A stretch of DNA of 11,485 nt from NCBI GenBank assembly GCA_902984215.1, contig CADWAF010004527.1, positions 1-11,485 of the forward strand, read 5' to 3'. Every line of letters starts with the position of its first letter. Positions within the stretch are counted from its first letter, which is position 1. The DNA comes from Willaertia magna. Its lineage: Eukaryota; Heterolobosea; Eutetramitea; Acrasida; Naegleriidae. Made by a program: the position numbers and the translations under genes. Positions 1-7,592 of the stretch are shown here, one piece after another. Under the pieces are notes generated by a model that did no database searches, had not been told where the DNA came from, and saw nothing but the letters and a program-made list of their open reading frames with translations.

Positions 1-490
1 ATTTTAAATTAATAAAAATACATTTTAAAATATTAAAAATACTTATTTTTTATTTATTTAATTATTAATAATGAAAAATAAAAAAGTATAATTAATATTA
101 TTAATAATATAATAAAATTTAAAAATATTATTAAAATTCAGTTTTAAAAAATATTTTAAAATATAATTATTAAAAATAAGAAAACATAAATTAAAATTTA
201 TTATAATAAAAAATTACTTTTTTAAATGATTTTTTAGATTATTATTTTTAATAATAAATATTAATAATAATTCAAAACATTATAAAATATATATAAAAAT
301 TTTAAATAAACAACAATAAAATAAAAAATTCAACAAAATCTACTGCACAGTGTTGATATTTTTTGTTAAAATATTAGTTAAATAATTTTAATGTTGTTGA
401 TTAATATTCGGTCTTAAAAAACTCTTTGGAAATGTAATTGACATTTTGTGTTTTTTAGTAAGGTAAATTTTGTTATTAGACCAATTAACT
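1..490. other. AT-rich intergenic region, no gene
   Basis: No open frame of protein-like composition is seen on either strand; the sequence is mostly short A and T runs. The only recognisable item is a short stretch at 336-348 that resembles the 3' tail of the neighbouring 5S rRNA with one mismatch over 13 bases. From about 410 to 490 the base composition becomes a little less extreme, approaching the 5S gene. Confidence 0.6.
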
Positions 491-495
491 AAAAA
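491..495 (-). terminator. RNA polymerase III T-run terminator of 5S
   Basis: Reading the minus strand, the 5S 3' end runs directly into five T residues. A run of four or more T is the usual RNA polymerase III stop signal. Confidence 0.75.
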
Positions 496-612
496 TCTAC
501 AGCACTACAGGTTCCCGAGAAGTCTCCCATCTCAGTACTAATGTAGCCCTACTGTGCTTAACTTCTCAAATCGGACGGGATGAGGTGCTTTCACAGTGGT
601 ATGGCCGTAGAT
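495..612 (-). rRNA. 5S ribosomal RNA, complete
   Basis: On the minus strand this 118-nt sequence has the standard eukaryotic 5S landmarks in order: a start reading ATCTACGGCCATACC, CATCCCGTCCGAT, the box A-like GAAGTTAAGCACAG, GTACTGAGATGGGAGAC (box C region) and GGGAACCTGTAGTGCTGTAGAT near the 3' end (split here only for description). The first nine bases pair with the last ones to form helix I (eight Watson-Crick pairs and one G-U). No arm is missing, so it looks functional. It is a single copy here, dispersed between protein genes rather than in a visible array, and it points away from the F-box-like gene that begins 34 bp from its 5' end. Confidence 0.96.
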
Positions 613-635
613 ATTTAATGAAGTTTTGGAAGGAA

Positions 636-645
636 TATATTTATA
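636..645 (-). promoter_or_regulatory. TATA-like element upstream of 5S
   Basis: The minus strand reads TATAAATATA, 24-33 bp upstream of the 5S 5' end. An upstream TATA at about this distance is needed for 5S transcription in fission yeast and is found in plants (established knowledge); its role here is inferred. It ends one base before the ATG of the F-box-like gene, so the element also lies in that gene's 5' leader. In such AT-rich DNA a TATA-like string can arise by chance. Confidence 0.45.
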
Positions 646-1557
646 ATGCAAAAAATGAAAAGAAAAGCCTTAAATAAAGAAGAAGTTATTTGTGATATTG
701 GTACCGTAGAGGAAGAATTTACTCAAGAAGTGAAAGGTAAAAAGAAAGTTAAATTATTAATAACAAGCGAGGCAGATGACGAAGATATTAAAACTGTTAA
801 TGTAGCTCTACCACCATTTGAAACAAGATTCAATGAATTACCAGAAGAACTAATTTTTAAGATTTTGGATTTTGTTGGTAAAAGAGTTGATGCATTCCAT
901 TTCGTTTTAACTAACAAACAAACTTTTTGCTTAATGCCTAAAATTACATCAATTTGTAAGGTTTTTTTTCCACAACGATTAGTACAACAGGTGAATGATT
1001 ATTTCGATTACTTTAAACAAAAATCATTAGATGTATTTGATTATCGTCATCAATTGAGAGACATGAACGATTATAACAATAGCTTTGTGGCAGAACTGGA
1101 ACAATTAGATCAGTTTTTTGATCTTAAAAAAACAGAATTTAAACTGCAACAGTTGCTACACAAACATAGACACGCCTGGAAAAGATGGTTAGAATTACTC
1201 CAAGTTAGTGACAGTACCAGAGAAAAGATAAATACCTTGCTTTCAACTGTTGAATATTTGGATTTCAAAGAATCAAGGTTCGGTCGCAAAGGGTTTACTT
1301 TCGCTAAATTTAAAGCAGCTGGAGACGTTTTCACGATTGAACGGTTTTGTGATGGTCGCGAAGAAAATCAGGTCCTCTTTACTTGGAATGAAGATTTGAT
1401 TGGAGAGGGATATATCGACCTTTACTTTCACAAGGAATTGTTCAAAGATTTAAGGACTTCATGGAATCTCAGAGAATTAAAACATTGTGAAATGTTGGAG
1501 TTATTACGTATTATCATCCCACTAGATACGGATGAGTTTGATATTGATGTTGCGTAA
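646..1557 (+). CDS. F-box-like protein
   Basis: This single-exon frame encodes 303 aa. After a charged N-terminus (residues 1-60, Lys/Glu-rich with an acidic EADDED patch), residues about 63-104 read as an F-box: N-E-L-P-E-E-L-I-F-K-I-L, then an Asp/Phe-rich helix and a Leu-Thr-Asn-Lys segment, matching the LP.E....I+..L pattern. F-box proteins usually present substrates to SKP1-cullin-F-box ubiquitin ligases. The rest (110-303) is helical-looking, rich in Leu, Lys, Asp and aromatics, with no WD40 or LRR repeat I can recognise, so the substrate is unknown. The start at 646 is the first ATG of the frame; another ATG is three codons on. An upstream ATG at 618 opens a 19-codon out-of-frame uORF overlapping the start. 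The leader is at most 33 bp before the 5S gene. The frame ends TAA-TGA, with AATAAA at about 1717. Confidence 0.75.
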   Translation: MQKMKRKALNKEEVICDIGTVEEEFTQEVKGKKKVKLLITSEADDEDIKTVNVALPPFETRFNELPEELIFKILDFVGKRVDAFHFVLTNKQTFCLMPKITSICKVFFPQRLVQQVNDYFDYFKQKSLDVFDYRHQLRDMNDYNNSFVAELEQLDQFFDLKKTEFKLQQLLHKHRHAWKRWLELLQVSDSTREKINTLLSTVEYLDFKESRFGRKGFTFAKFKAAGDVFTIERFCDGREENQVLFTWNEDLIGEGYIDLYFHKELFKDLRTSWNLRELKHCEMLELLRIIIPLDTDEFDIDVA

Positions 1558-1900
1558 TGATTGTTAATAGATAAACTAAGGTTTTGGTTGATGTTAATCT
1601 ACATTGCCTTAAAGTTCTTTTGGTTCTTGGGTTTAAAACGCTGAAGAAGATATAGGTCCTATAGCATAACATAATAATTATTGGAACTCAGTTTCTTGTC
1701 ATGTAGTTTTAATTTGAAATAAATTAAAAATTATATAACTGTGTGAAAAATAATAAGATTTAGATTTTAAAAATAAATGAATAGATTATTAAAAATTGCA
1801 GTATAAAAAATTAAAATCTACAGCACTTGTACTAGGAAAAATGTTGGAATAAAATCAGGCCTACGTTAATAATTACAAAAATTATTATTAAACTATCAAT
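1558..1900. other. Convergent intergenic spacer
   Basis: This is the space between the ends of the F-box-like gene and the PAP2-like gene, and presumably holds both 3' untranslated regions. No coding frame is supported. AATAAA-type signals occur around 1717 on the plus strand and just after the minus-strand stop at 1901. A short 5S-tail repeat lies at 1813-1827. Confidence 0.6.
1813..1827 (-). repeat. Fragment identical to the 5S rRNA 3' end
   Basis: The 15 bases on the plus strand, AAAATCTACAGCACT, are identical to 492-506, which is the 3' end of the 5S gene plus part of its T-run terminator. On the minus strand it reads AGTGCTGTAGATTTT. The match stops there; the sequence beyond it is not 5S. 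It sits in the likely 3' untranslated region of the PAP2-like gene. A mixed-composition 15-mer is unlikely to recur by chance in DNA this AT-rich, so a copied 5S tail is the simplest reading. Confidence 0.55.
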
Positions 1901-3224
1901 TTATTTTTTGATTTGTGTAAGCCATCCTTCTTGACCAATTACATAACTTAAAAAGTTAATTATCAGCAATACTGTTAATGCAATACAAGTAAAACCAAAA
2001 TCTGTTTTTCTAGTGACATCCATTTGAGCATTTAATGTCTTTTCTTCAATATCATCTTCCCTTGTTTCACTATTTATTAAATATTCACCTCCCAATTGTC
2101 TTGTTTGTAATAAATATTGTAAACTAAACTTTAATTTTCTAAAGTTTTGTTTCCTGAAATAATAATAAGTTCTATTTAAAATAAATGTTATTAATCAACA
2201 AAAAAAACATTACAAAAAATCATACTTACATTTCCATTAAAACATATGCTTGAAAACTGACACCCCAAACATACCAAGAAAATAAATTATCTTTTCACAC
2301 AAATATACATCATTACCACATTTCATAATTAACAATTGACAATTAAAATAATTACTTACTCATAGAATCCCTTTCATAAACCAATGAAGGATCTGTTTGC
2401 AATAAAACAGCACCAGCAATAATTTGTACAAAAGCATCAAAATAAATCATTGCCTGTGGCAATCTCGTTGAATAATAATGTAAGAAAATACCAATACAAC
2501 TACCAACCGTAACTTGAGCAACTGTATGATAACCTAAAACTGCTCTTTCCATTGCAACCAATGCTATACATACAATACCAAAAATTCTAGCTAACCAGCC
2601 TTGATAAGGAGCAACATCAAAGATAAGAGATCCAAATATGGCTCCAGCCATACTATCGCCGCTAGGCATACCGTATCTACTTCCTACATGTTGGAAAGTA
2701 TTTCCTCCATCGGAAGTACATTTACAAGGTCTTAGTTGTCTGAAAACTGCGTATAGAGCTACATCTAAAACTAGAGTATAACAAACTCTATGTAAAACTA
2801 GGAAATTGTAAATAATTATGTTAATTATAAATTTGAAGAGTAAAACTTACAATTTAGGATAACAATTTTGTTATGAGTAAATTTTGCAAGTACTGAACGA
2901 ACGTCTTCTCTTCTAATGGAACTGAATTGTAAAATTGGTAAAATTAATAAAAACATTACTGCTGTTAGAGCTAATACTCTTGGATTTATCCATTGAACGA
3001 GGAAATTAGCTACTAGTGTGAAAAAACCGGAAGGAACTTCTTTATTACATCTATCGGAATGAATTAATTAATCAATTCAACAATTTAAAATCCTACCTAT
3101 TAAGAAAACTATCATCTAACTCATTAACGCAATAACTTTTTTCTCCTAAAGTATTAGAGGAATTGCAAAAAACAAAAGAAACTAAGAAAAAGAGAAGAAT
3201 TAGAGAAAAGGCTTTGAATTTCAT
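1901..3224 (-). CDS. PAP2-superfamily-like membrane protein (five exons)
   Basis: Exons (minus strand) 3224-3097, 3050-2851, 2797-2360, 2290-2230 and 2153-1901 join in frame to 359 aa; introns are 46-76 nt with GT-AG ends. Residues 1-20 form a hydrophobic signal-like segment, followed by several membrane segments and a C-terminal one. The fold assignment rests on M-P-S-G-D-S at 153-158 and R194-x5-H200 followed by a hydrophobic stretch, matching motifs C2 (PSGH) and C3 (SRx5Hx3D) of PAP2 lipid and dolichyl/sphingoid phosphatases. An R-P pair at 132-133 fits the end of motif C1, but its lysine is absent (Tyr125). The C2 histidine is Asp157 and the C3 aspartate is Gln204, so classical catalysis is doubtful, although the C3 nucleophile His200 is kept. 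Exon 5 could instead start at 2171, adding six residues. The gene is divergent from the histone gene, 108 bp away. Confidence 0.75.
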
Positions 3225-3332
3225 TTTTTTAGCCACAAAAATCTGTCAATTTTTAACAAAATTATCCCGCGTAAATTATACAAAAAGCTTGTTGCATTTT
3301 GTTTTTTACAAATAAATTGCCTGAGTTTGAGA
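3225..3332. promoter_or_regulatory. Divergent promoter region, PAP2-like and histone H3 genes
   Basis: Only 108 bp separate the two start codons, so both promoters and both leaders must lie here or overlap the coding regions. No TATA box stands out against the AT background; the slightly GC-richer ATCCCGCGTA stretch near 3264 is the only visibly distinct piece. Confidence 0.5.
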
Positions 3333-4033
3333 ATGTCACAAAAGCAAAAAGAGAAGCCAGTTTTAACGCAAGGGTTGAGTGTTGAGGATACAACTTTTGA
3401 TTTCAAAGAGTTGTTTAATGAACAAGCCTTTCTTGATTTGGAAGAACAAGGTAAAGTGTTAGAGGAAGTGGCAAAGGACTTAGAGGAAGGTAGTAAAACT
3501 GAAAGGCTGAAACGTATTGCAGTCTCATCAAAGTCTCCAAAGAAAGCACCTAGAAAACCAATTATTAAAGGAAGAATTAAACCAGGAATAAGAAAGAAAA
3601 GAAGATTTAAGCCTGGAACTGTAGCTCTAAGAGAAATTAGAGTAAGTAAATACCACCACTATTTACTAACCCTTCCAATAAGAAATTACAAAATACAACA
3701 AATCTGGTCATTCCAAAAAGACCTTTTTCAAGGTTAGTTAGAGAGATAGCTTTAAGAAAGAATGAAAATATTAGATTTAAACCAGAGTAAGTACTAACCA
3801 AACACCTACTAATTTAAAACATTAGAGCCCTTTTAGCCTTACAAGAGGCTGCTGAGTATTACATTACTCAAGTATTGGAAAATGCAAATCTTTGCGGTAA
3901 GTATATTATAAATATAAATTAAATAACTTTATTGTCAATTCACACTTGTTTGACAAAAGCTATCCATGCAAAACGAGTTACCCTTATGAAAAAAGATATT
4001 GATTTAGTTAAAATGATAGTTATTAACAAATAA
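3333..4033 (+). CDS. Histone H3 variant, centromeric (CenH3/CENP-A) type
   Basis: Exons 3333-3641, 3683-3786, 3826-3896 and 3960-4033 join in frame to 185 aa. The histone fold (about 94-185) is clear: PGTVALREIR (alpha-N, 94-103), PFSRLVREIA (117-126), ALLALQEAAE (139-148) and NLCAIHAKRVTLM (159-171). The 90-residue tail lacks the ARTKQTARKS start of canonical H3, is acidic in its first half (LEEQGK, DLEEGSK) and basic before the fold (SPKKAPRKP, RKKRR). LQ in place of YQ at 105-106, PFSRL, and LLALQEAAE are CENP-A-like. Loop 1 however has canonical length, and the usual ARRIRGERA ending is replaced by VKMIVINK. CenH3 replaces H3 in centromeric nucleosomes and seeds the kinetochore. A non-centromeric divergent H3 remains possible. 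Introns are 41, 39 and 63 nt; the first has TACTAAC at 3664. The start is the first ATG of the frame. Confidence 0.85.
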
Positions 4034-4044
4034 ATGTACAAAAG
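4032..4044. promoter_or_regulatory. Shared 3'-end element AAATGTACAAAAG
   Basis: This 13-mer begins inside the histone stop codon and recurs exactly at 7644-7656, downstream of VPS16. Its core TGTACA is palindromic, so it gives UGUA, the known upstream polyadenylation element bound by CFIm in animals, in both the histone and the convergent NDUFAF8-like transcripts. The function is inferred. Confidence 0.3.
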
Positions 4045-4070
4045 TATATATGTTACAATCATTATTATTA

Positions 4071-4298
4071 TTACATTGTGTGTTTTTTTATGCAATCCAT
4101 TAAGACTTTTATCTCCCGTATACATAAATCCTGTCGTAAAGTAGATACATTCCTATGAACACACATTGCATACGTTTTAGCTTCACTTGGACATTGTCTA
4201 TAACTTTTCGCCAGCAATCCCGAGAAATCCTCTCCATTGCTCCTTTTCGTGGAAAGTATATCCACATACGCTGTTTTCACAAAATCGCTGCTCTCCAT
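4071..4298 (-). CDS. Twin-CX9C protein, NDUFAF8-like complex I assembly factor
   Basis: The frame encodes 75 aa in one exon. It has two exact CX9C motifs, Cys36/Cys46 and Cys59/Cys69, in a helix-loop-helix arrangement, the hallmark of small intermembrane-space proteins oxidised by the MIA40 pathway. Beyond the cysteines, the pattern C-x2-EA-x2-Y-x2-CV ... L-x-x-D-x-C-x-x-E-x3-L-x2-C agrees with NDUFAF8, and the length is nearly that of the human protein. NDUFAF8 works with NDUFAF5 in assembling respiratory complex I (established for the animal protein). There is no cleavable-looking presequence, as expected for this import route. It is convergent with the histone gene (37 bp between stops) and divergent from VPS16. 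Other CX9C families cannot be excluded from sequence reading alone. Confidence 0.75.
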   Translation of the reverse strand: MESSDFVKTAYVDILSTKRSNGEDFSGLLAKSYRQCPSEAKTYAMCVHRNVSTLRQDLCIREIKVLMDCIKKHTM

Positions 4299-4688
4299 TA
4301 TTGTTTGTTATTTTTTTCGAAAGAAACTTTCCCAACAGTAAGATTTTGAGGGCTTTTATACTAAGCTTTGAGCTATTTAAAGATTTTAAGATTACACTAA
4401 GGAAAGAAATTAAGAAAATTCTCTTCTGTAGTTGCACTGCCTAAAACTCATCATTTACTTCCAACTAACCATTAGCCTTATAAACATTTACTGTAGTTTT
4501 AGTAAGAAATCCCAAAAGAGTTGAAGAATACTCTCACCAAATCATTCTCAATGGAAAGAACAATAATAAACAAACAATTTAACAACAACACGAATGAAAA
4601 TAACTAATTACGAAATGGAAGAAAAGACACCCTCTCCATTACATCGGAGGAGACGAAGATGGTCATCTTCCCACATAAACTAAAAAAA
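4299..4688. promoter_or_regulatory. Divergent spacer between NDUFAF8-like and VPS16
   Basis: This 390-bp space should hold both promoters. No convincing gene is present; overlapping frames on both strands near 4198-4444 lack recognisable domains and overlap the NDUFAF8-like coding sequence. The right end looks like the VPS16 leader (AACAA-rich, 4555-4593) and contains an upstream frame at 4594-4683. Confidence 0.5.
4594..4683 (+). other. Upstream ORF in the VPS16 leader
   Basis: ATG at 4594, with a second in-frame ATG at 4615, opens a 29-codon frame that includes PSPLHRRRRRWSSSHIN and ends TAA at 4681-4683, five bases before the VPS16 ATG at 4689. It is in a different frame from VPS16. If the mRNA starts upstream it would reduce initiation at VPS16; if transcription starts later it is irrelevant. 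The Arg-rich stretch resembles no domain I can name with confidence. Confidence 0.35.
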
Positions 4689-7492
4689 ATGAGTGTTAGT
4701 GCAGAATGGGTACAATTAGGAAAAGGGAAAAAAGGTATTCCAGTCTATTACCGAAAGAAAGAAATCTATACGATGCAATGGGAAAATGATAGTATAAACA
4801 TTTCCGAATGTATGATAGCTGCTGCAAATTATGGAGGTCCGATTGGTAGGTATTTTACTATAATTGATTTATTAAACAATTTAAATAATTTTAAACAAAA
4901 TTTTAATGATCTGTCTCCTATTTAATTTTATTTTAACAATTTTATTAATAACATTTAATAATTTTAACAAATAATTTTTAACAAATACTTTTTAACAATT
5001 TTTAAATTTATCAAATTTTAAAATAAATATAGCATTAACAAGAGATCCAAGAAAATTATTAAGATTTAGAGGAACAGATCCAAGACAATATATTTTTGTT
5101 TTTTCAAGTTCTGGAAAAAGAATTTCAAAATTTGAATGGCAACCCCAATCCAATGGATCTTTACTTTATATGGGTTGGACAGAAGAAGAAACTTTAATTT
5201 GCGTTACAGAGTATGTATTTTTTAACAAGATTATTTAACAACCAATTTTAATAATCAATTTTTATATTTACTTTTTAAATTTTTGTAACAAGAGATGCTC
5301 GTGTTTATGTTTTTGATATTTTTGGAAAACAATTATTACAATTCTCATTATTAGATGATATTAAAAATGTTGGAATATTAAAAGTTAAACATTGGGAAAA
5401 TGGTTTAGCAATTTTAACAAAAGATTTTACAGTTCACGTTGTAGCTGATTTAAATTCCCCTTCATGTGAAGAATTTGCTCCATTAAATGTTCCAAAAGAA
5501 TATGATGATGAAAAGGAGATTGGTATGTGTGTATTAACACCTCAAGTATCAGCACATGGCGATTTAGAAATTATTGTTAGCGTTCCACAACATTCTTCAA
5601 TATTTATTGTGACTGAAAAACAATGTTTAGATGTTGCTTTAGAGAATGGACCTTTTCCAAAGATTGCACCTTCTCCTTCTGGCGATGCTATAGCAACGTT
5701 TAATGAATCTGGTTGTCTTTGGGTTGTTAAATCTGACTTTACTGAAAATCATGCTGAATTTGATACTCAATCTAAAAATCCACCTTCACAAATTGCATGG
5801 TGTGGTGAAGATAGTGTTTGTTTGTATTGGGAACCTGATCAAATTAATAATAGAGAAGGAAATGTTTCTCTTTTACTAATGATTGGACCAAATGGTGATT
5901 ATAGTACATTTACATATGATAGTCCAATACATCTTGTGACAGAAAATGATGGTGTTAGAGTTATAACAAATGACACTTGTGAATTTTTACAAAGAGTACC
6001 TGACGCTAATTTTGATATTTTTAAAATTGGTTCTTTAACACCTTCTGCAATGTTGTATGATGCTTATATTGAATTTGAAAAGAAGAATGCATCATCTATT
6101 AGAAATATTAGAGCAATTAAAGCAAAATTACCAGGTGCTGTAAAATCATGTTTAGAAGCAGCTGCAAATGAGTTTGATGCTTCACTTCAAAAATCATTAT
6201 TAAGAGCAGCATCATATGGTAAATCATTTTGTGAAGATTTTGATCATTCTGAATTTGTTTCAACTTGTAAAATGTTAAGAGTAATGAATGCAATAAGAGA
6301 TCCATCAATTGGTATACCTGTAACACTTGAACAATATAGAAGATTAACACCTGCAGTTATAATTGATAGATTAATTAATCGTATGCAACACTTATTAGCT
6401 TATAGAATTTGTAATTATCTTAAAATCAAACCTAATAATGTGTTAGTACATTGGGCTTGCTCTAAAATCTTATCTAATGAAGATGATAATATAATTTTAG
6501 ATTCTGTAGATACTAAACTAAATGAATGTGAAGGTGTGCCATTCTCAATTGTTGCATCAACTGCTTATAGTGTTGGTAAAAAGAATTTAGCAATTCAATT
6601 ACTTGAAAGAGAAGAAAGAGCAAGTGAACAAGTACCTCTTTTATTAAATATGGGTGAAACTAAGAATGCATTAAGGAAAGCAATTGTTAGTGGTGAAACT
6701 GATTTAGTTTATTTAGTTTTATTGCATATGAAAAGTAAGATGGAAGTTTCAAACTTTTTCTCAATAATTAACGAAAAGGGTTTTCGTGTTGCAAGAAATT
6801 TATTAGTTACTTATTGTAAAGAACAAGATATTGATTTCTTAAAGATGTTCTATCATGCCCTTGATAAATCTAATGAAGCAGCAGCAATGCAAGTGTTTGA
6901 ATCATTCTCAAAAGATATGCAAGATCAAAAGAAATTACTTTTACAAGCAAAAGATTTATTTAACAAAAAGAAAGAATATCAAGTTGATTCAAAAGTTTGT
7001 GAAGAACAAATTAAATTATTACAATTACAAAAAGAATTAGATCAACAAGCTGGAAGAGAGATATTTGTTGGTCTTTCTTTAAGCGATACAATTTATCAAT
7101 GTATTATGAATGGTATAAAAGCAGCAAAGAAATTAAAGAATGAATTTAAAGTACCTGATAAGAGATATTGGTGGATAAGAATTGCAGCTTTAGCTAAACT
7201 AGGAAAATGGAATAAATTAGAGAAATTCTCTAAAAAGAAGTCACCAATAGGTTTTAGACCTTTTGTTGAGGCATGTTTAAATCAAGGTAATACAATCGAA
7301 GCTTTAAAATATATTCCAAAAGTTACTGATAGTTGGGAAAAGGTTGAATTATATGTAGAATTATTACGATTTAAGGAAGCCATTGAGATTGCTTATCAAG
7401 AAAAAGATGTTGGAATGCTTAGATGGATTAAATCAAAATCAACCAATCCAAAGACAAAACAAACTATTGATGATCTTATTAACAAATTGTAA
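4689..7492 (+). CDS. VPS16, core subunit of HOPS/CORVET tethering complexes
   Basis: Exons 4689-4845, 5033-5210 and 5293-7492 join in frame to 844 aa, almost the same as human VPS16 (839). The N-terminal half (about 1-400) is the Vps16_N beta-propeller, recognised from SAEWVQLG near the start, YYRKKEIYTMQW and AAANYGGPIG. The C-terminal half is the Vps16_C alpha-solenoid with QKSLLRAASYGK (411-422), SEQVPLLLNMGETKNAL, PDKRYWWIRIAALAK (from about 733) and LEKFSKKKSPIGFRPFVE, which is near-identical to animal proteins and lies in the region that docks VPS33. VPS16 links VPS33 to the class C core that tethers endosomes and vacuoles/lysosomes before SNARE fusion. The ATG at 4689 matches the family start; an in-frame ATG at 4659 would add ten residues. 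Introns are 187 and 82 nt with donors GTAGGT and GTATGT, unlike the GTAAGT of most neighbouring introns. The stop is TAA. Confidence 0.97.
4931..4998 (+). repeat. Four TTTTAACAA repeats in VPS16 intron 1
   Basis: Exact TTTTAACAA copies start at 4931, 4962, 4976 and 4990. Related TTTAACAA strings occur in intron 2 (around 5221 and 5234). TTAAC fits a loose branch-site pattern, so these may be redundant branch sites, or simply low-complexity drift. Confidence 0.4.
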
Positions 7493-7592
7493 AATTAAAT
7501 ATGCAAAATAGTATTTGTTTATTATTGTTTGGCTTGTCTGTTGAATGTTGTTTATTAACAAGTTTGTCAACAATTTTCACATTGCAAAATAA

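Noticed and set aside
1587..1650. Possible C/D-box snoRNA (TTGATGTT ... CTGA) in the spacer after the F-box-like gene
   Set aside because: The C box deviates from RUGAUGA and no terminal stem pairs across the boxes; such short strings are common.
4198..4444. Overlapping open frames on both strands between the NDUFAF8-like gene and VPS16
   Set aside because: They overlap the NDUFAF8-like coding region or its promoter, have no recognisable domain, and disagree with the cysteine-motif frame, which is clearly the real one.
4627..4683. Arg-rich RRRRRW segment as an SF1-type U2AF ligand motif exon
   Set aside because: The frame stops at 4681 with no donor site, and the VPS16 start follows at once on the same strand; a uORF is simpler.
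6117..6350. Minus-strand open frame inside VPS16
   Set aside because: It is antisense to a strongly conserved VPS16 segment and its Leu-rich content mirrors that codon usage.
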